A stretch of DNA of 64,000 nt from Berghia stephanieae (taxonomy: Eukaryota > Mollusca > Gastropoda > Nudibranchia > Aeolidiidae), in the NCBI GenBank assembly GCA_034508935.3, contig CM067445.1:78747348-78811347 (forward strand). The letters are read 5' to 3'. The position numbers and the translations under genes are program-made. The notes under the pieces are model-generated. The model saw only the letters and a program-made list of their open reading frames with translations. It made no database searches and was not told where the DNA came from. Shown here piece after piece: positions 34,532-46,884 of this stretch (within the stretch, counting starts at the first letter, position 1; every line of letters begins with the position of its first letter).

Positions 34532-34789
34532 TATGTACCTTTAAAAAAATTAATACAGGCAACACCAGCATAAAAGTCCCCAACTGCATAAAAGCAAAAA
34601 AACAGACTAACAAGAGGAAACGACAACAAACTATCAATTCAAGCATCAAGAACAGACACCCACCTACACACTTTCTTTCTTTCCGCCGTTCGTTTATGGA
34701 ATGAACCCCCTCAGGAGTTGATAGAAACTAAAAACAATACAAAAATTGAAAGGGTCTTGGAAGCATAGAAAAAATACCAAATAATGAAA

Positions 34790-35337
34790 TGATCACAGTG
34801 TGTATTTTGAACTTGCGAGTGTTTGAGTGTGTGTCGTGAAATTAAACATGTGAACTGTAGTGTAGATCTTCTATTTAAGGGGTTACTACAATGACCACGA
34901 AGAAGAAAGAACTGGTTCATTTCAGCATGATCCTGGAAAAAGGGAATAACTGTAGTGTCAAGAATTTGATTGATATACCGATATTGAATTTTTAATAATG
35001 GCCTTAACACTTTAAAACATATGAGCACAGGAACAAATGTTATGGCTTCATATTGCTGGCGTTTTTAACAAGTGCGAAAATAAAAAAAAATTACAAAGCT
35101 TTCAATGTGTTATATTGCAATAGATATAAGACATTTCACGCAGTGCACGTGGAAGAGAGAAAATTAATTAACTATTGGTCATTTATTTACCTTGTTTACA
35201 ATGAGAAAATAATGTCAATATGGCCTATGTGAGTTGTTTTCAGTTTACGCATACCTTACCTGAAAAACAAATATTCAAAACCTATGCATTACAAGTGGTG
35301 GCTAAATTATATACATTTATAAAATAAAAACCATGAA

Positions 35338-35370
<33 letters not shown>

Positions 35371-37320
35371 TAAGTGGAGAGTAGCGTTATTTTTATCTGT
35401 TCGATATCATTTTCATAACTGTATGTTCTTGAATATGTACAGCTAGTACTCTGTCAATTTAAGTTTTTGTATATTCGTATGTTGTTCAATGATTTGTGAA
35501 GTTGTTTTGTGCATTTCCCTATTCTGGCAAAACATTTCATGATAAAAACCTATCACCATTTCCACCTTATATGAAGGATACATCTCTTTACCCGTTTATT
35601 AAAACACTGATTTTTGTTCGTTTCTTCGTGTTTGTTTTATTTATTTTATTATATTATATTTTAGTTTTATATTGTTAGGTTATATGAATCAGATGCAGTA
35701 TAAGTTGATAAAGACTCGCACCATATTTCGCCATATATGTAAATTTTAGACAAAACATGAGAAATTGCAACAGAAATTATATGTGTGTGTTTGTGTGTGT
35801 GCGTGGGAGAGAGTGAGAGAGAGTTTGATATTTGCGTTTTTACGATTGTTAGCAATACTGTTTTATTTTAATACGCCATTGCCTGGAAATCGGAAAAATT
35901 GGTCAACTTTTTGTCAACATTTTTATTCAAATTTATGTTATATATATTTGTGTTCTGTCTCTATCTGAAAGTCATGATCTGACATCATCCACCACATCTT
36001 TTTGTTCAGTCAGACACTGTGACAGGTATTCCAATAATGAGTTTTGTTTTTTCATTTCAATGGGAAAAAAAAAAAGAAGAAAAGAACAAACAAACAAGCA
36101 AAAACAAGACAACAACTCCATTTTACGCAAGTGTACGAGTCCTCCTATCCAAGTCCAAGTATTCAATGAATGCTGTCTTAGAAAATCTTTCTATCCATGT
36201 TTTGCCTTTTGTTTTTTAAACTATTGAAAAATGTTAATTAGTGTGCCAGATATTTCTTTGAATAGTGTTAAACTTTTGACGAGGTTGTACTTAGCCTGCC
36301 TCCCAGTCATTGATTTATTGAATTTATGTGCCTTTATATATTGTTGAGGTTTTATAAGTTTTATTTTGTTTTGTATTTTTTTTTTTTCATTTTTTTTTTA
36401 TATAAATATCACATGTGATGTACAATATTGAAATAATGAGTAATAAAATCATTTGTACTCTGATCCTATTGTATTTTATTCAAGAATGCCGAATCTTGTT
36501 CCAACATTTTTGCAATGCTTTTTTTTTTAACCTGTGTCATATTCCTATAAGACAACCCAGCAATTTTTTTTATCCTGTATTTAAATAACAATTTTTATAC
36601 CATTGCTTCTATCACTAAAGCAGTGCACCGTTGCAGGCTGTCAAACTTGTTGGTTTTAGTTGTCCGTTGTGGCCTCAGGATTTTTTAAAAGGAGCACAAG
36701 TCATTTTGTAATAATTTTTTTGTTTTTGTTTTTGAGTGTTCTATGGTAATTTTTTAAAACCTTAATTTGTTATTTATTTGTAATTGAATTTGTTTTATTA
36801 TTACCCTTTTAAAAAAAATATTTGTAACTCTGTTTTATGTTTTAAATTCCAATGTAACTGTTCTGTGTCTCAATGTGATATAATATGTTAATTATTTTCA
36901 TGATATGCTCAGCAATTTAAAGTCGTGGTCTTTACTTATTTTTGGTTGATAGAAAAAGCCAGATCATGATAGCTGCCTGTGTGAATTTTTTAAAAAGGAG
37001 GAAAACTTTCTGAAATGGGAATAAAGGCGACATTTATAGAGTATTAAAAGATATGACTTATAGAAATAGCGAGGAAAATCAAAATCAAAATGGCAAAAAT
37101 CCGCTAATCAGCGGACATATGGCAGCTGCAGACTATGTTAGCCTTATGATTTATCTTTTATTATAAAGATAGGGTTGAGTTTGGATTTTTGATTAGCCCA
37201 CATGGCATATGATTATGTCTTGGTTTTTAGCTACCTGTAATGTACTCATTAGAATGTTCTAATGTACTTCTTTTTATCAGGTAAAGAAGACTGAGAAGTC
37301 CTTAAAAGCTTGACAAATTA
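34790..37320. other. Gene-free stretch
   Basis: AT-rich with short (AT), (CA) and (GT) tracts near 35340 and 35780. No exon or recognised element. Confidence 0.45.
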
Positions 37321-37325
37321 ATTTT

Positions 37326-37326
37326 A

Positions 37327-37362
<36 letters not shown>

Positions 37363-37506
37363 CGCGTGTGTATGTTTGAGAGTATAAGGATGGTTAAAAT
37401 CATGGTCCAGTAGTTTTAAGAGTGCTCAATAAATTGAGTAAGAGTTTATGTATATATAATATTGATGAAATGGAAAAGAACACTCAATACAGCAAATAAC
37501 ACATCT

Positions 37507-37556
<50 letters not shown>
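37326..37556. repeat. (TG)n and (TA)n microsatellites
   Basis: (GT)n at about 37328-37372 and (TA)n at about 37512-37556. Confidence 0.95.
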
Positions 37557-37560
<4 letters not shown>

Positions 37561-37719
37561 GTTCCAAAATAAAAATATATATAAATAAATAAAATAAAGT
37601 AACCGCTGTTTGAGTGTCTATTGAACAAAATAGTTCTGCGTCATTGTTCTGTCGATTATCCACACATCTTATAAATCATACCTGAACAACCATTTAATTT
37701 TGTTGTGGATAGATTATTT

Positions 37720-38205
37720 TTACCTCCCATCTAGTTGGAAGGGAGGTCACTGTTATTGTGCATCTTCTATCTTCTTATGTTTCCTTTTTTTCAGGTTGCT
37801 TTCTGTCTTTGTCTTGGAATGAGATTACTTGATTTTGTTTTTGCCCTGAATAGAGTCCTGAGCCGAGGGAGAAGCAGTCCATACGTTTGGAAGATATTTT
37901 TTCCTTATAAATCATCCCTCGATTGTGTATTGTGGTAGTTTCAGTTTTGAATATGTTTTGTAAACCTGTGAGTGTACTCCTCTTAGTGAGATCATGTGCT
38001 TTTGTCTGGATGAGACTTTTTATTACACTGAAGGTATGTTCTTAGAATCTACTTCTGTTCCTTATTTGAATCCTTTGCCTTACTTTTTTATTGGTGCTTT
38101 GAATTGTAAATCTAAAAATTCTTGACTATCCCATTTTATTCCTTTTTACTGATGCTGATATGACCTAGAATACTTGCAAGTATCATAAAGCCCATAGAAC
38201 AACAA
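37720..38205 (+). mobile_element. Retroposon family C, old copy
   Basis: Shares 'tcttggaatgagattactt' and the 'gctgatatgacct... ttgcaag' end with the 40119, 41988 and 43312 copies but is clearly more diverged, and its 5' start is unclear. Confidence 0.65.
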
Positions 38206-38549
38206 AACATGATTCTATAGCATGATAATGTTTTGTCACACAAGCTAATGAACCCAAAGATTTCTTGAAGAGACGAGAATACGTTTTATAAACAAAGATC
38301 AATGATCTCTAAAATCACTTGAACTTAATGCTCTGGATTTTACTATGAGGGATTTACTTAGAGAGTTTGCTTTAATCTCACTGTTCCATTCATATAGAAA
38401 AGACACACTAAATCCCTGGATTAAAATTACCTTGCAAGAAACAGGGTAAGCAATCACATCATAGAAACAGACTGCAGATGGTTTTGTAAGCTGTGTGGAT
38501 CATCATTGAAACATTGCACACTAACTAAAAATGATGTATAAATTTTGGT

Positions 38550-39095
38550 CCTATATACAATACTTGCTGGATCCTCACACACTCTTGGGAGAAGCCAAAA
38601 ATCATGCTGCTACTGGTGCGATGCTCATGGGAAGGTATTTCTGCTTGCTTGAAAATTTCAAATCAGTAACCAACACAAAATTCATCAGTAATAAATGTTA
38701 CTTAACCAAACAACAACATAATGCTTCATATAATCTTTTATAATAAATTAATAAATAAACTTTGTTCCTATTACAAGTCGGTGATTGACTTAGCTATCAC
38801 AGACGTGAACTGAGCAGTAGCTTTATAACTTTAAGGGAACACATTTTTTTCATGTTAAACTGCAGTAACATTTAAAAAAAAAAAAGAATTTTCTTTTCTC
38901 TAACATTGTTGTGAAATCAAAATGTGTAATATTTCTTCCATATCTGCAAGTCGGTAATTGCCACCTAATTTCCGTAACAATTATAGCCAATCCGTAAAAG
39001 TAGACAGGTATGGGGCAGTAACCAATACATTTGGTCACCAAGTTTCAACGTGTCGTATTGCAGAGCGTGCTAGAATCCAGTGAGTACTGTATTTG
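38550..39095. mobile_element. Possible MITE with ~28-bp imperfect inverted ends
   Basis: Left end 'acaatacttgctggatcctc' and right end (reversed) 'acagtactcactggattcta' match at about 75%. The same end motif recurs alone at 52005 inside an EMC6 intron. Family unknown. Confidence 0.45.
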
Positions 39096-40118
39096 AAAGA
39101 AAAAAAGCCAGATGGATTTGCTAGAATTGTTATAACTTTTACAACTTAAATCAGATTAGAATAAAATATAAAATAACTATTGAAACTTGTTATGGTATGA
39201 TAAATAGAGGCTCAAATATGGGTTACTTTTTTCTGTATCTAAAGATGTGGTATTTGTCGTTCTGATACTTTTATTTATTTATGTCTACATCTATCATGCA
39301 ACACGGCAATTTCCGTTTTGTATAATATAAATTACAATGTGCCTGCATCATATTATTGCTTCCCCTCCCCTTTTCCACCTCCACGCTCTGTCACTTCACC
39401 CAAGCATAAAATTCATATATTGATATACGTTTCATTCACTGTGATCTTTTCATTTTTGTTTAAGCAATGTGTATTTGTAAAGTGTATAACATTATCTCAG
39501 CTATGATTTGTTTCAAGATTCATTTAAAACTATTAATCAATCCCAAATGAAAACATTTATGAAATTGTAAGAGTGTTTATGAAAGGTTTGTCACTGTTGT
39601 CAGGAAAGCAACTGCTGAAACTGATTCAGACGACAAAATTATTTATCGAATATTATTACTGCACATTTTATCAGAACCATTCATTTGGCCTTTCCATTGT
39701 GCAGACATTTTGTTAAGGTTACTAAATTTCTGATCAATCAACAACTCCAGTTTTTTAATTCTGCATGACTGGCTGGCATCACTACAAAAATGAATATAAA
39801 ATTTGTTGCACATGTGTTGGTTATACACCACTCTAACCAACACACACACATACAATTGCTGAGTGTTATTACTTACCTCACAATTGATAAAATGAACATT
39901 TATATCAGTCAACTACTATATTTATACATTTTTATACTCCAAATAACGCTGGACTGCACAACTATAAATGTCATTTCGAAAATCTCTGCATAACCATACT
40001 ACATCCCACTTAAGACTGTGTATTACTATTATAATATCTCCTGACCAGCATAATAATTAATGAAAAAGAAACTGTATTATTTTATACATTTGATTTTTAT
40101 CATTTCACATTTCACTGA

Positions 40119-40637
40119 CTGGGTGGGATTCCCGACCTCTCATTATGGGCAGGGAGGTACTTGTTGTGTCTTCTATCCCCCTGTATTTGTTTTCCAATTG
40201 CTCACTGTCTTTGTCTTGGAATGAGATTACTTAGTTTTGTCCTTGTGCTGGCCGGAGTCCTTGGCTGGGAGGAAACAGTCGAATGTATAGTTATAGTTTT
40301 GGGAGATGATATTTTTTTCCTTGTAAATCATATCTCTGATATGTACTGTTTTTTGTTTTTTTAATCATATGAATTGTAAACATTTGAGTGCATTCCTCTT
40401 AGTGGGATCTTGTGCTAGTGTCTGGATGAGACTTAGAATCTCAAACTAAGTACATTGATAGTGTGCACTTGGAATCTACACCTGTTCTCTACTTGTACCA
40501 TTCCCCTTTGTCTTACTTTTCCCTCAAGTCCTTTTAATTTTACATCTAGAATATTTTTAATATTTAATTTTCTTCCTTTTTACTGGCGCTGATATGACCT
40601 ACATGTGTTGCAAGCACCGTAAAACCCTTACAAACAA
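40119..40637 (+). mobile_element. Retroposon family C, copy 2
   Basis: 519 bp starting CTGGGTGGGATTCC and ending 'accgtaaaacccttacaaac'. Target-site duplication ACATTTCACTGA / ACATTTCAATGA at 40107-40118 and 40638-40649 (11 of 12). Confidence 0.85.
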
Positions 40638-41543
40638 ACATTTCAATGATTTGCACTCAAAGATTTTTTTCTTCAAAATGTGTGATTTAAAAATGCTGCA
40701 AGCAATAGTATATGGAATTGGTACTGAGCGGCCATTTAGAATATTTTGTATCCTTTTTTTTCGTATGGCCTAGAAATGTTGCAAGAACCTATTAAATTGT
40801 TATTTGATATATTATATAAATAAATATAGGCGATTAGAAAGAGGTTCCTAACTTTTTTTTTTTAAGTGCAATGAAAATTAGTCATCTGTGTTCAATATGA
40901 GTGTTCATACAATTTGATTTTAAACATTGAAATTTAGTAGATTCAACTAAATGGATTTTTAGAAGGGATTATGATTGATACTTATCTTTGTGACAACTCA
41001 TTTCTTCATGCTTAAGTTATATTTCCTACCACGTTCGTTCACATTGCGCAATTTATTGTAAAAATTTTCTTTAACATTTCAATTCCATTGATTTTTATTC
41101 ATTGTCAATAGTTTTGTCTGCGTCTTTTAAAGAGTGTAATACGTAATGCCCTTTTCCATATAAACCTGGTGTACATATTATACCCGATATAAATTATTCT
41201 AATTTTTACCATTTTTATAATCAAATCAAAGATTGATTCCCAGTAATATAAATATGCCAGAGTTTTGAATTACGTTCTTTCTATTACTATGCTGAGAACC
41301 TTAATGTATATAATATACAAACCTGCCTTCATTACATTCATTATGGTACCTTATGTTTATTACCGTTTCACATTTTAATGTATTGTACGGCAAAGTGCAT
41401 TGATAATTCATATTAAAATTCATTGCTAAGAAAGAATTTTGTTGCTTTTGTTTTTTTTCATTTTGTGTTCTGACAGAACATTATTTATTCTAGGCGAAAG
41501 GGTTAACCGTCAGTCCACCTTTGCTCTTTTCTTTCTTCGACTA

Positions 41544-41956
41544 GCGGGTGGTTGGATGGGAGCATCACCCTTGAATCAGATACCTATGATGTTCGCATGG
41601 GTGTACGATCCGATAGGCGGGTGGTTGGATGGGAGCATCACCCTTGAATCATATACCTATGATGTTCGCATGGGTGTACGATCCGATAGTGATGTCGTTT
41701 CTTCTTCTCTTTACTAGCCTATCCTGCTTCTTTGGTTTGTGATTGTATTTTTGACAGGGGATATTTTTTTCCTGTAAATCCTCTGCCTGTTTGTTCTTGG
41801 TTATTTATAATTTAGCTTATGATATCTTTAGGTTATGATTTTGATTGACATTTGTACTATTTTTGTTAGATTGCTTGTTTTTTTGTTTCAGCGGTCTCTC
41901 ATATAACCTCAATTGTGTTGGAAGAGACCTAAAGCAACAAACAAACAAAAAAAAAA
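41544..41956 (+). mobile_element. Short retroposon, family D, copy 3 (double head)
   Basis: Perfect 12-bp duplication TTTCTTCGACTA at 41532-41543 and 41957-41968. The first 73 bp (41544-41616) are present twice in tandem, differing at one base, before the normal body. Tail is CAAAC then poly-A. Confidence 0.9.
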
Positions 41957-41987
41957 TTTCTTCGACTACTAATCTCTTTTGTCCTGT

Positions 41988-42511
41988 CTGGGTGGGGTTC
42001 CTGGCCTACCATAGTGGCACTTACTGTGTCTTCTATCCCCTTATATCTGTTTTCCAATTTGCTTTCTGTCTTTATCTTGGAATGAGATTACTAAGTTTTG
42101 CCTTGGCCCTGGCTGTGGTGCTTGGCTGGGAGGGAAACAGTCAGATGCATAGTTATTATTTTGGGAGATATTTTTTTCCTTGTAAATCATCTCTCTGTTA
42201 TGTATGTATTGTTATTTTGAAAGTATAATGTAAGCATTTGAGTGTATTCCTCTTAGTGGGGACTTGAGCTGGTGTCCTGATGAGACTTTTAGGTGATCTC
42301 AAACTAAGTACACAGATAGTCAGATAGTGTGCTCTTGGAATCTACATGTTCCCTATTTGAACAAATTCCCCTTTGTCTTACCTTTTCTTGGATGCTTTAA
42401 TTGTAATTCTATATAACTTTTTACTATCCCATTTACTTCCTTTTTACTGGCGCTGATATGACCTTAATGTGTTGCAAGCGCCGTAAAACCCTTAAAAACA
42501 AACAAAATATA
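41988..42511 (+). mobile_element. Retroposon family C, copy 3
   Basis: 524 bp from CTGGGTGGGGTTCC to a CAAA-type tail. Perfect 11-bp duplication TTTTGTCCTGT at 41977-41987 and 42512-42522. Inserted 20 bp from family D copy 3. Confidence 0.9.
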
Positions 42512-42889
42512 TTTTGTCCTGTTCATTATGCCAGTTTTTTCCCCTCTTGCTCTAGATAATTTTGGATTGCACATGAGCAGTTGTTACTAAGTTATGTATT
42601 TTCTTCAAAATTCAATCCGATTTCAAACAAATGTAAACAGAAAGTTAGCAATTTTGATTTTGAAAACTCAACTGGTTAAGGGTTAAATGAGCAGCAACAA
42701 TTTCTGCCTTTGGGATAAAGCATTCTTTGCATAGTACTAGTACTAAACATTAGATAAGTATATGAATTGGTGTGTATGAGACAGTGCTAGACAAAGCAGA
42801 AAGTAAAATACAGAAATAAACTCTTGACTTGACTAAGGATCAAACCTCCTGGTCCTGGTTAGGCGTGCTGCCATTATACCACCAAAAAT

Positions 42890-43150
42890 AAGTAATCCTT
42901 CAGAGCCAGAGTTTATATAGCATGAATCAGACAATAGCAAATGCTTGCTACCCTTTGGATAGGAAAATAATCTCGCAAATAACTTTCCACCATTTCTTAC
43001 ACTTACAGACCCAACTACTAGTCAATCACTGCTTGGTGGACAAGGGGGGGGGGGGGGGGGGTGGTCAGAAAAAAATCTAGACTTCACTTGGATCAATTAG
43101 CCCTTTACTTGAAGCGGGTGCTCTACCGAGCTATCAGAACCCCTGCCACT
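42890..43150 (-). mobile_element. SINE family B, reverse copy
   Basis: tRNA-like head on the minus strand (GATAGCTCGGTAGAGCACCC, about 43140-43105), then the body shared with 8459 and 29046. Contains an 18-base G run (43044-43061). Confidence 0.75.
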
Positions 43151-43311
43151 ACACATAGATGCCAACTTAAACTTAAAATCTGGCTCACATGAATGTCAGA
43201 CACCACTGAGGAATTCAATGCTGAAAGAGGAATTTCCGCAAACAAGAAAATTCGGATGGCACTGTATTAGTATTTGACATAGTCTTTATATATCACTATA
43301 ATTCTAAATTG

Positions 43312-43843
43312 TTTGTTTTTGTTTTTGAGGGTTTTACGGCGCTTGCAACACATTAAGGTCATATCAGCGCCAGTAAAAAGGAAGAAATGGGATAGTAAAA
43401 AGTTATAGAATTCAATTAAAGCACCCAAGAAAAGGTAAGACAAAGGGGAATTTGTTCAAATAGGAAACAGATGTAGATTCCAAGAGCACACCATCAAAGT
43501 ACTTAGTTTGAGATCACCTAAAAGTCTCATCCAGACACAAGCACAGGTCCCCACAAAGAGGAATACACTCAAATGTTAACAAATCAAATATAACATGTAA
43601 ATAAAACATAATACAGTACATAACAGAGAGATGATTTACAAGGAAAAAAATATCATCTCCCAAGGCAATAACTATACATTCGACTGTTTCCCTCTCAGCC
43701 AAGGACTCCGACCAAGGTCAGGACAAAACCAAGCAATCTCACTCCAAGACAAAGACAGAAGGCTATTGGAAAACAGATAAGAGGGGATAGAAGACACAGC
43801 AAGTACCTCCCTGCCCACTATGGGAAGTAAGAACCCCACCCAG
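43312..43843 (-). mobile_element. Retroposon family C, copy 4
   Basis: 532 bp in reverse orientation, ends identical in type to copies 2 and 3. Perfect 12-bp duplication AATTCTAAATTG at 43300-43311 and 43844-43855. Confidence 0.9.
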
Positions 43844-43950
43844 AATTCTAAATTGATAACTGATTAGAACTATACAATAAGTAAACACAATACTAAACAT
43901 CCCATCCTAAGTCTCTTTATTTCAAATGAAATAAAGCTCCAAAACCTAAT

Positions 43951-44402
43951 GGTGGTGGTTGTAGTAGGGGTGGTAGTGATAATGATACATGGTTAGTGGT
44001 TGTAGTATTGGTAGTGATGATGATGTGGTGGTTATTGTAGAGTATTGGTTGTGGTAGTGATGTGGTGGTGGCGGTGGTTGCAGTAGTGGTGGTAGTGATG
44101 ATGATGTGGTGGTGGTGGTGGTAATGATGTGATTGTATTAGTAGTAGTAATGATAATGTGGTCGTGGTGGTTATAGTTCGTGGTAGTGATTGTAGTAGAA
44201 GGAGTAGTAATGATGATGTGGTGCTGGTTGTTGTAGTAGTAGTAGTGGTAGTGATGATGTGGTTGTGGTTGTTGTAGTAGCAATGGTAGTGATGATGTAG
44301 TCGCAGTGGTAGTGATGATGATGTGGTGGTTGTAGTAGTAGTGGTAGTGATGATGGTTGCTTTTGTAGTAGGTAGTGATGATGTGGTGGTGGTGGTTGTA
44401 GC
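43951..44402. repeat. Compound GTG/GTA/GAT minisatellite
   Basis: Roughly 40-50-bp units made of GGTGGTTGTAGTAGTAGTGG and TAGTGATGATGATGTGGTGG. The same unit occurs on the opposite strand at 60440-61720. Abuts the old LINE relic. Confidence 0.9.
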
Positions 44403-44548
44403 ATTGAACTTTGCGATGACATTGTGCTCTTGTCACACAACCTGACCGATATACAATCAAAAACACAGATATTCCAAAGTAATGCCCAAAAGTTGGGTTT
44501 AAAAATAAATGTGACAAAAACAAAAGTCATAAGGATCAATAATAAATG

Positions 44549-44771
44549 GGGCAGTGTGGCTCAGCGGTTTCGTTTCGTACCCGAAAGGTACTGAGTTCGA
44601 TCACCCGCTGTTGCGCTGTTTGGGGTCTTGAGCAAGTCACCTCGCCATAGCTCAATTTGCGGCTGATGCCTGGGTTATTCCAGTCTTCCCTTGGAATAGA
44701 CCCTAGAGACAAATTTCCCCTCTGGGATGAATTATAATCACAAACACCAGTGAAGCTTGGAAACAAAAAGA
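44549..44771 (+). mobile_element. tRNA-derived SINE inside the old LINE
   Basis: 'cagtgtggctcagcggttt' A-box region and 'gagttcgatcacccgctg' B-box region. The body has 'cttgagcaagtcacctcgcc', a motif common in animal tRNA SINEs. It separates the NNK and ELEV parts of the old LINE reading. Confidence 0.75.
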
Positions 44772-45585
44772 ATTAGAAGTGGATGTTTAGGCAATTCACT
44801 TATCTGGGGTGCAAGATTACTAGAAATGGAAATTCAAAGGCTTTTTGAGTTCTTGGAAATATCTTGAAGTCAAAGAGGATACAGACCAAAACAAAGATTA
44901 GATTTTTCAAATCCAACATTATCTCGATGTTGCTATATGGTGCTGAAACATATAAGCATCTGTAAAAAGCTTGACACGTTCCTAAATAAATGCTTGAGGA
45001 AGATACTGAGGATATTCTGGCCACCAACCATCTCAAAAAGTGACTAGATGAAGTTGAAGAGAGCAGGGGGAGGCAGGATTGGATTATTTTGATCAGTACT
45101 GATCCGCAACCCATTCCAGCTCGTGTCAGGGTCCACGTAGGGGCATTCTTCCCCGCCCGCCTCCTGGGCAACGGTTGGAGTATTCCGAAAGGAACTTTCT
45201 AACTGGCTGATGACACGAGTTTCTATGTGTCTGAGGTGACGGATGAAGGGAGGAATCAACCGCCGTGGCCAGATTGCCCTAGTTCACGCAATAAGCTGTG
45301 CTAGCCCCATGACGCTGGTGGGGTGAAGGGAAACTGTCACTCTACAAAGATACCCTCCTGGACTCCCAGCCTAGACACCATTAATGGGTGGACAGAGCTC
45401 ATAGCCTTGGAAAGCAGTCTGTCTAGGAGAAGGAAAACTCCAACTTCAAACCACCACTGCCTTGTGGATCTGGGAAGATGAAAGGCTATGGAATCACATC
45501 CAGAGAATAAAGAACCGCTGAAGTCGGAGTCGCAGAGCCGAAAGGCGCAAATAGTCTGGAGAGGGAAACCAACCCAAAAATTAAT

Positions 45586-46884
45586 GTGACACGCTTGCTC
45601 CTCACAATGATGGACAACAAAACTGCCGGACGATATGGCGCGAAGTCTGGGGATTCCCGCCGGACGGACCTAGCGTCGAGCCCTGATAAACAGGGTTCAC
45701 CCAAGCGATCTGGTGGTACCTTGCCCTCCTACTGTGGAACCAGGGTAGGAGATGCAAGGTTACGGACTACTGGAACTATCAAATTGCTACAATGGCATGC
45801 AGAAGGGATACAACATAAAAAGACTGCCCTCTCCAAGTTTCTTCAGGATGAGAAGATAGATATTGCCTGCATACAGGAGACACACCTCACAGAAAACATT
45901 AGGTGTTCAATAAGGGGATATCAACATTTTAGGAAAGACAGAAAAGAACGGAACAAAGGTGGAGTAATCATCTTCGTCAGAAATGACATAGCGACAAATG
46001 AAATAACGACAGATGAATCTGTTGAAATATTGGCTGTAAAAATTACCAAAAACAAATTGCAATACACAATATATAACTGTTACAGCCCACCATCTGAGAA
46101 TCTGCCAATTGAAAACATAAGAAGTGAAGAAGAACAGTTCATTGTTGTGGGAGACTTCAATAGCCACTCCCCAAGCTGGGGATACAATGACTTAGACAGA
46201 AAAGGTGAAACCCTTGAAAATTGGCTTACAGACAGTAAGCTTCAAATTGTCAGAAATGAAGATGACCCAGATACATACTTCTCAAGAGCATGGAAGACAA
46301 CATCAACTCCAGACCTAACTCTCATATCTGAAGATCTCACCGGAAAAGTCAGTAAACAGATAAAGGAACAACTGGCAGGAAGTGATCATCGTCCCATTCT
46401 GGTTGAAATAACTGAAGAATATGCAAAAGACAGAAAGGCACCACCTCCGAGATGGAATTATAAAAAAGCAGACTGGACTCTGTTTTCAAAGTTGACTGAT
46501 AGTTATACAAAAGAGATAAACTGTAAAACAAGGAATGTAGAAAAATCAGCCAAAGCTTTCACAAAATCAATCATGAAAGCTGCAAAAGAATCAATCCCCA
46601 GAGGATCAAGAAAGGACTACTGTCCAGGATGGACTGAAAAATTAGGAAGTCTCAACAGCCAAGTCACTGAACACAGAAAAAAAGCAGAGAGAGAGCCAAA
46701 TGATGAGAATATGGAAATTTACAAAGAGGCTGAAAAAACTCTCAGGAAAGAAACAATAAAAGCAAAACAGGAAGCATGGCATGAAAAAACCAGACAACTT
46801 GACTACGACAGAGACGGAAGAAAGTTATGGAACCTAACCAAAGCTCTAAGTGGACAAGAAAAAGATATGCTGCACGATCAGTAG
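45586..46884 (+). CDS. LINE apurinic-type endonuclease part
   Basis: 432 codons. After a basic, low-complexity N-terminus, the endonuclease domain runs from about residue 63 to 285. Visible motifs: IACIQETHL (catalytic Glu), VGDFNSHSPSWGYNDLDRKG (Asp, Asn), STPDLTLIS (Asp), GSDHRPILVEI (Asp-His). The usual WNA motif reads WHAEG, so the conserved Asn is His unless this family differs. A Lys-rich linker follows, ending KLWNLTKALSG just before the frame ends. It should nick genomic target DNA (family knowledge). It probably once continued into the next frame, with the switch at the A5 run at 46859-46863. Confidence 0.9.
   Translation: MTRLLLTMMDNKTAGRYGAKSGDSRRTDLASSPDKQGSPKRSGGTLPSYCGTRVGDARLRTTGTIKLLQWHAEGIQHKKTALSKFLQDEKIDIACIQETHLTENIRCSIRGYQHFRKDRKERNKGGVIIFVRNDIATNEITTDESVEILAVKITKNKLQYTIYNCYSPPSENLPIENIRSEEEQFIVVGDFNSHSPSWGYNDLDRKGETLENWLTDSKLQIVRNEDDPDTYFSRAWKTTSTPDLTLISEDLTGKVSKQIKEQLAGSDHRPILVEITEEYAKDRKAPPPRWNYKKADWTLFSKLTDSYTKEINCKTRNVEKSAKAFTKSIMKAAKESIPRGSRKDYCPGWTEKLGSLNSQVTEHRKKAEREPNDENMEIYKEAEKTLRKETIKAKQEAWHEKTRQLDYDRDGRKLWNLTKALSGQEKDMLHDQ

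Larger units (their letters stand above)
32870..34770 (+). mobile_element. CR1/Jockey-like LINE fragment split by an insertion
   Basis: 32870-33021 encodes INKIDMVQNRAARRITN and SLGL, the post-RT segment of CR1/Jockey-type LINEs. Past the 33024-34531 insertion it continues with NDNKLSIQASRTDTHLHTFF and SAVRLWNEPPQELIE, the C-terminal 'RLWNSLP' region. Exact clade not resolved. Confidence 0.7.

Noticed and set aside
36430-36450. AATAAA as the end of the Graf transcript
   Set aside because: It would need a ~7-kb 3' UTR crossing a Tc1 relic and a nested transposon cluster; nearer signals at 30601 and 30626 are more economical.
43514-43702. Short ORFs within retroposon family C
   Set aside because: Not conserved in frame among the copies and without domain similarity.
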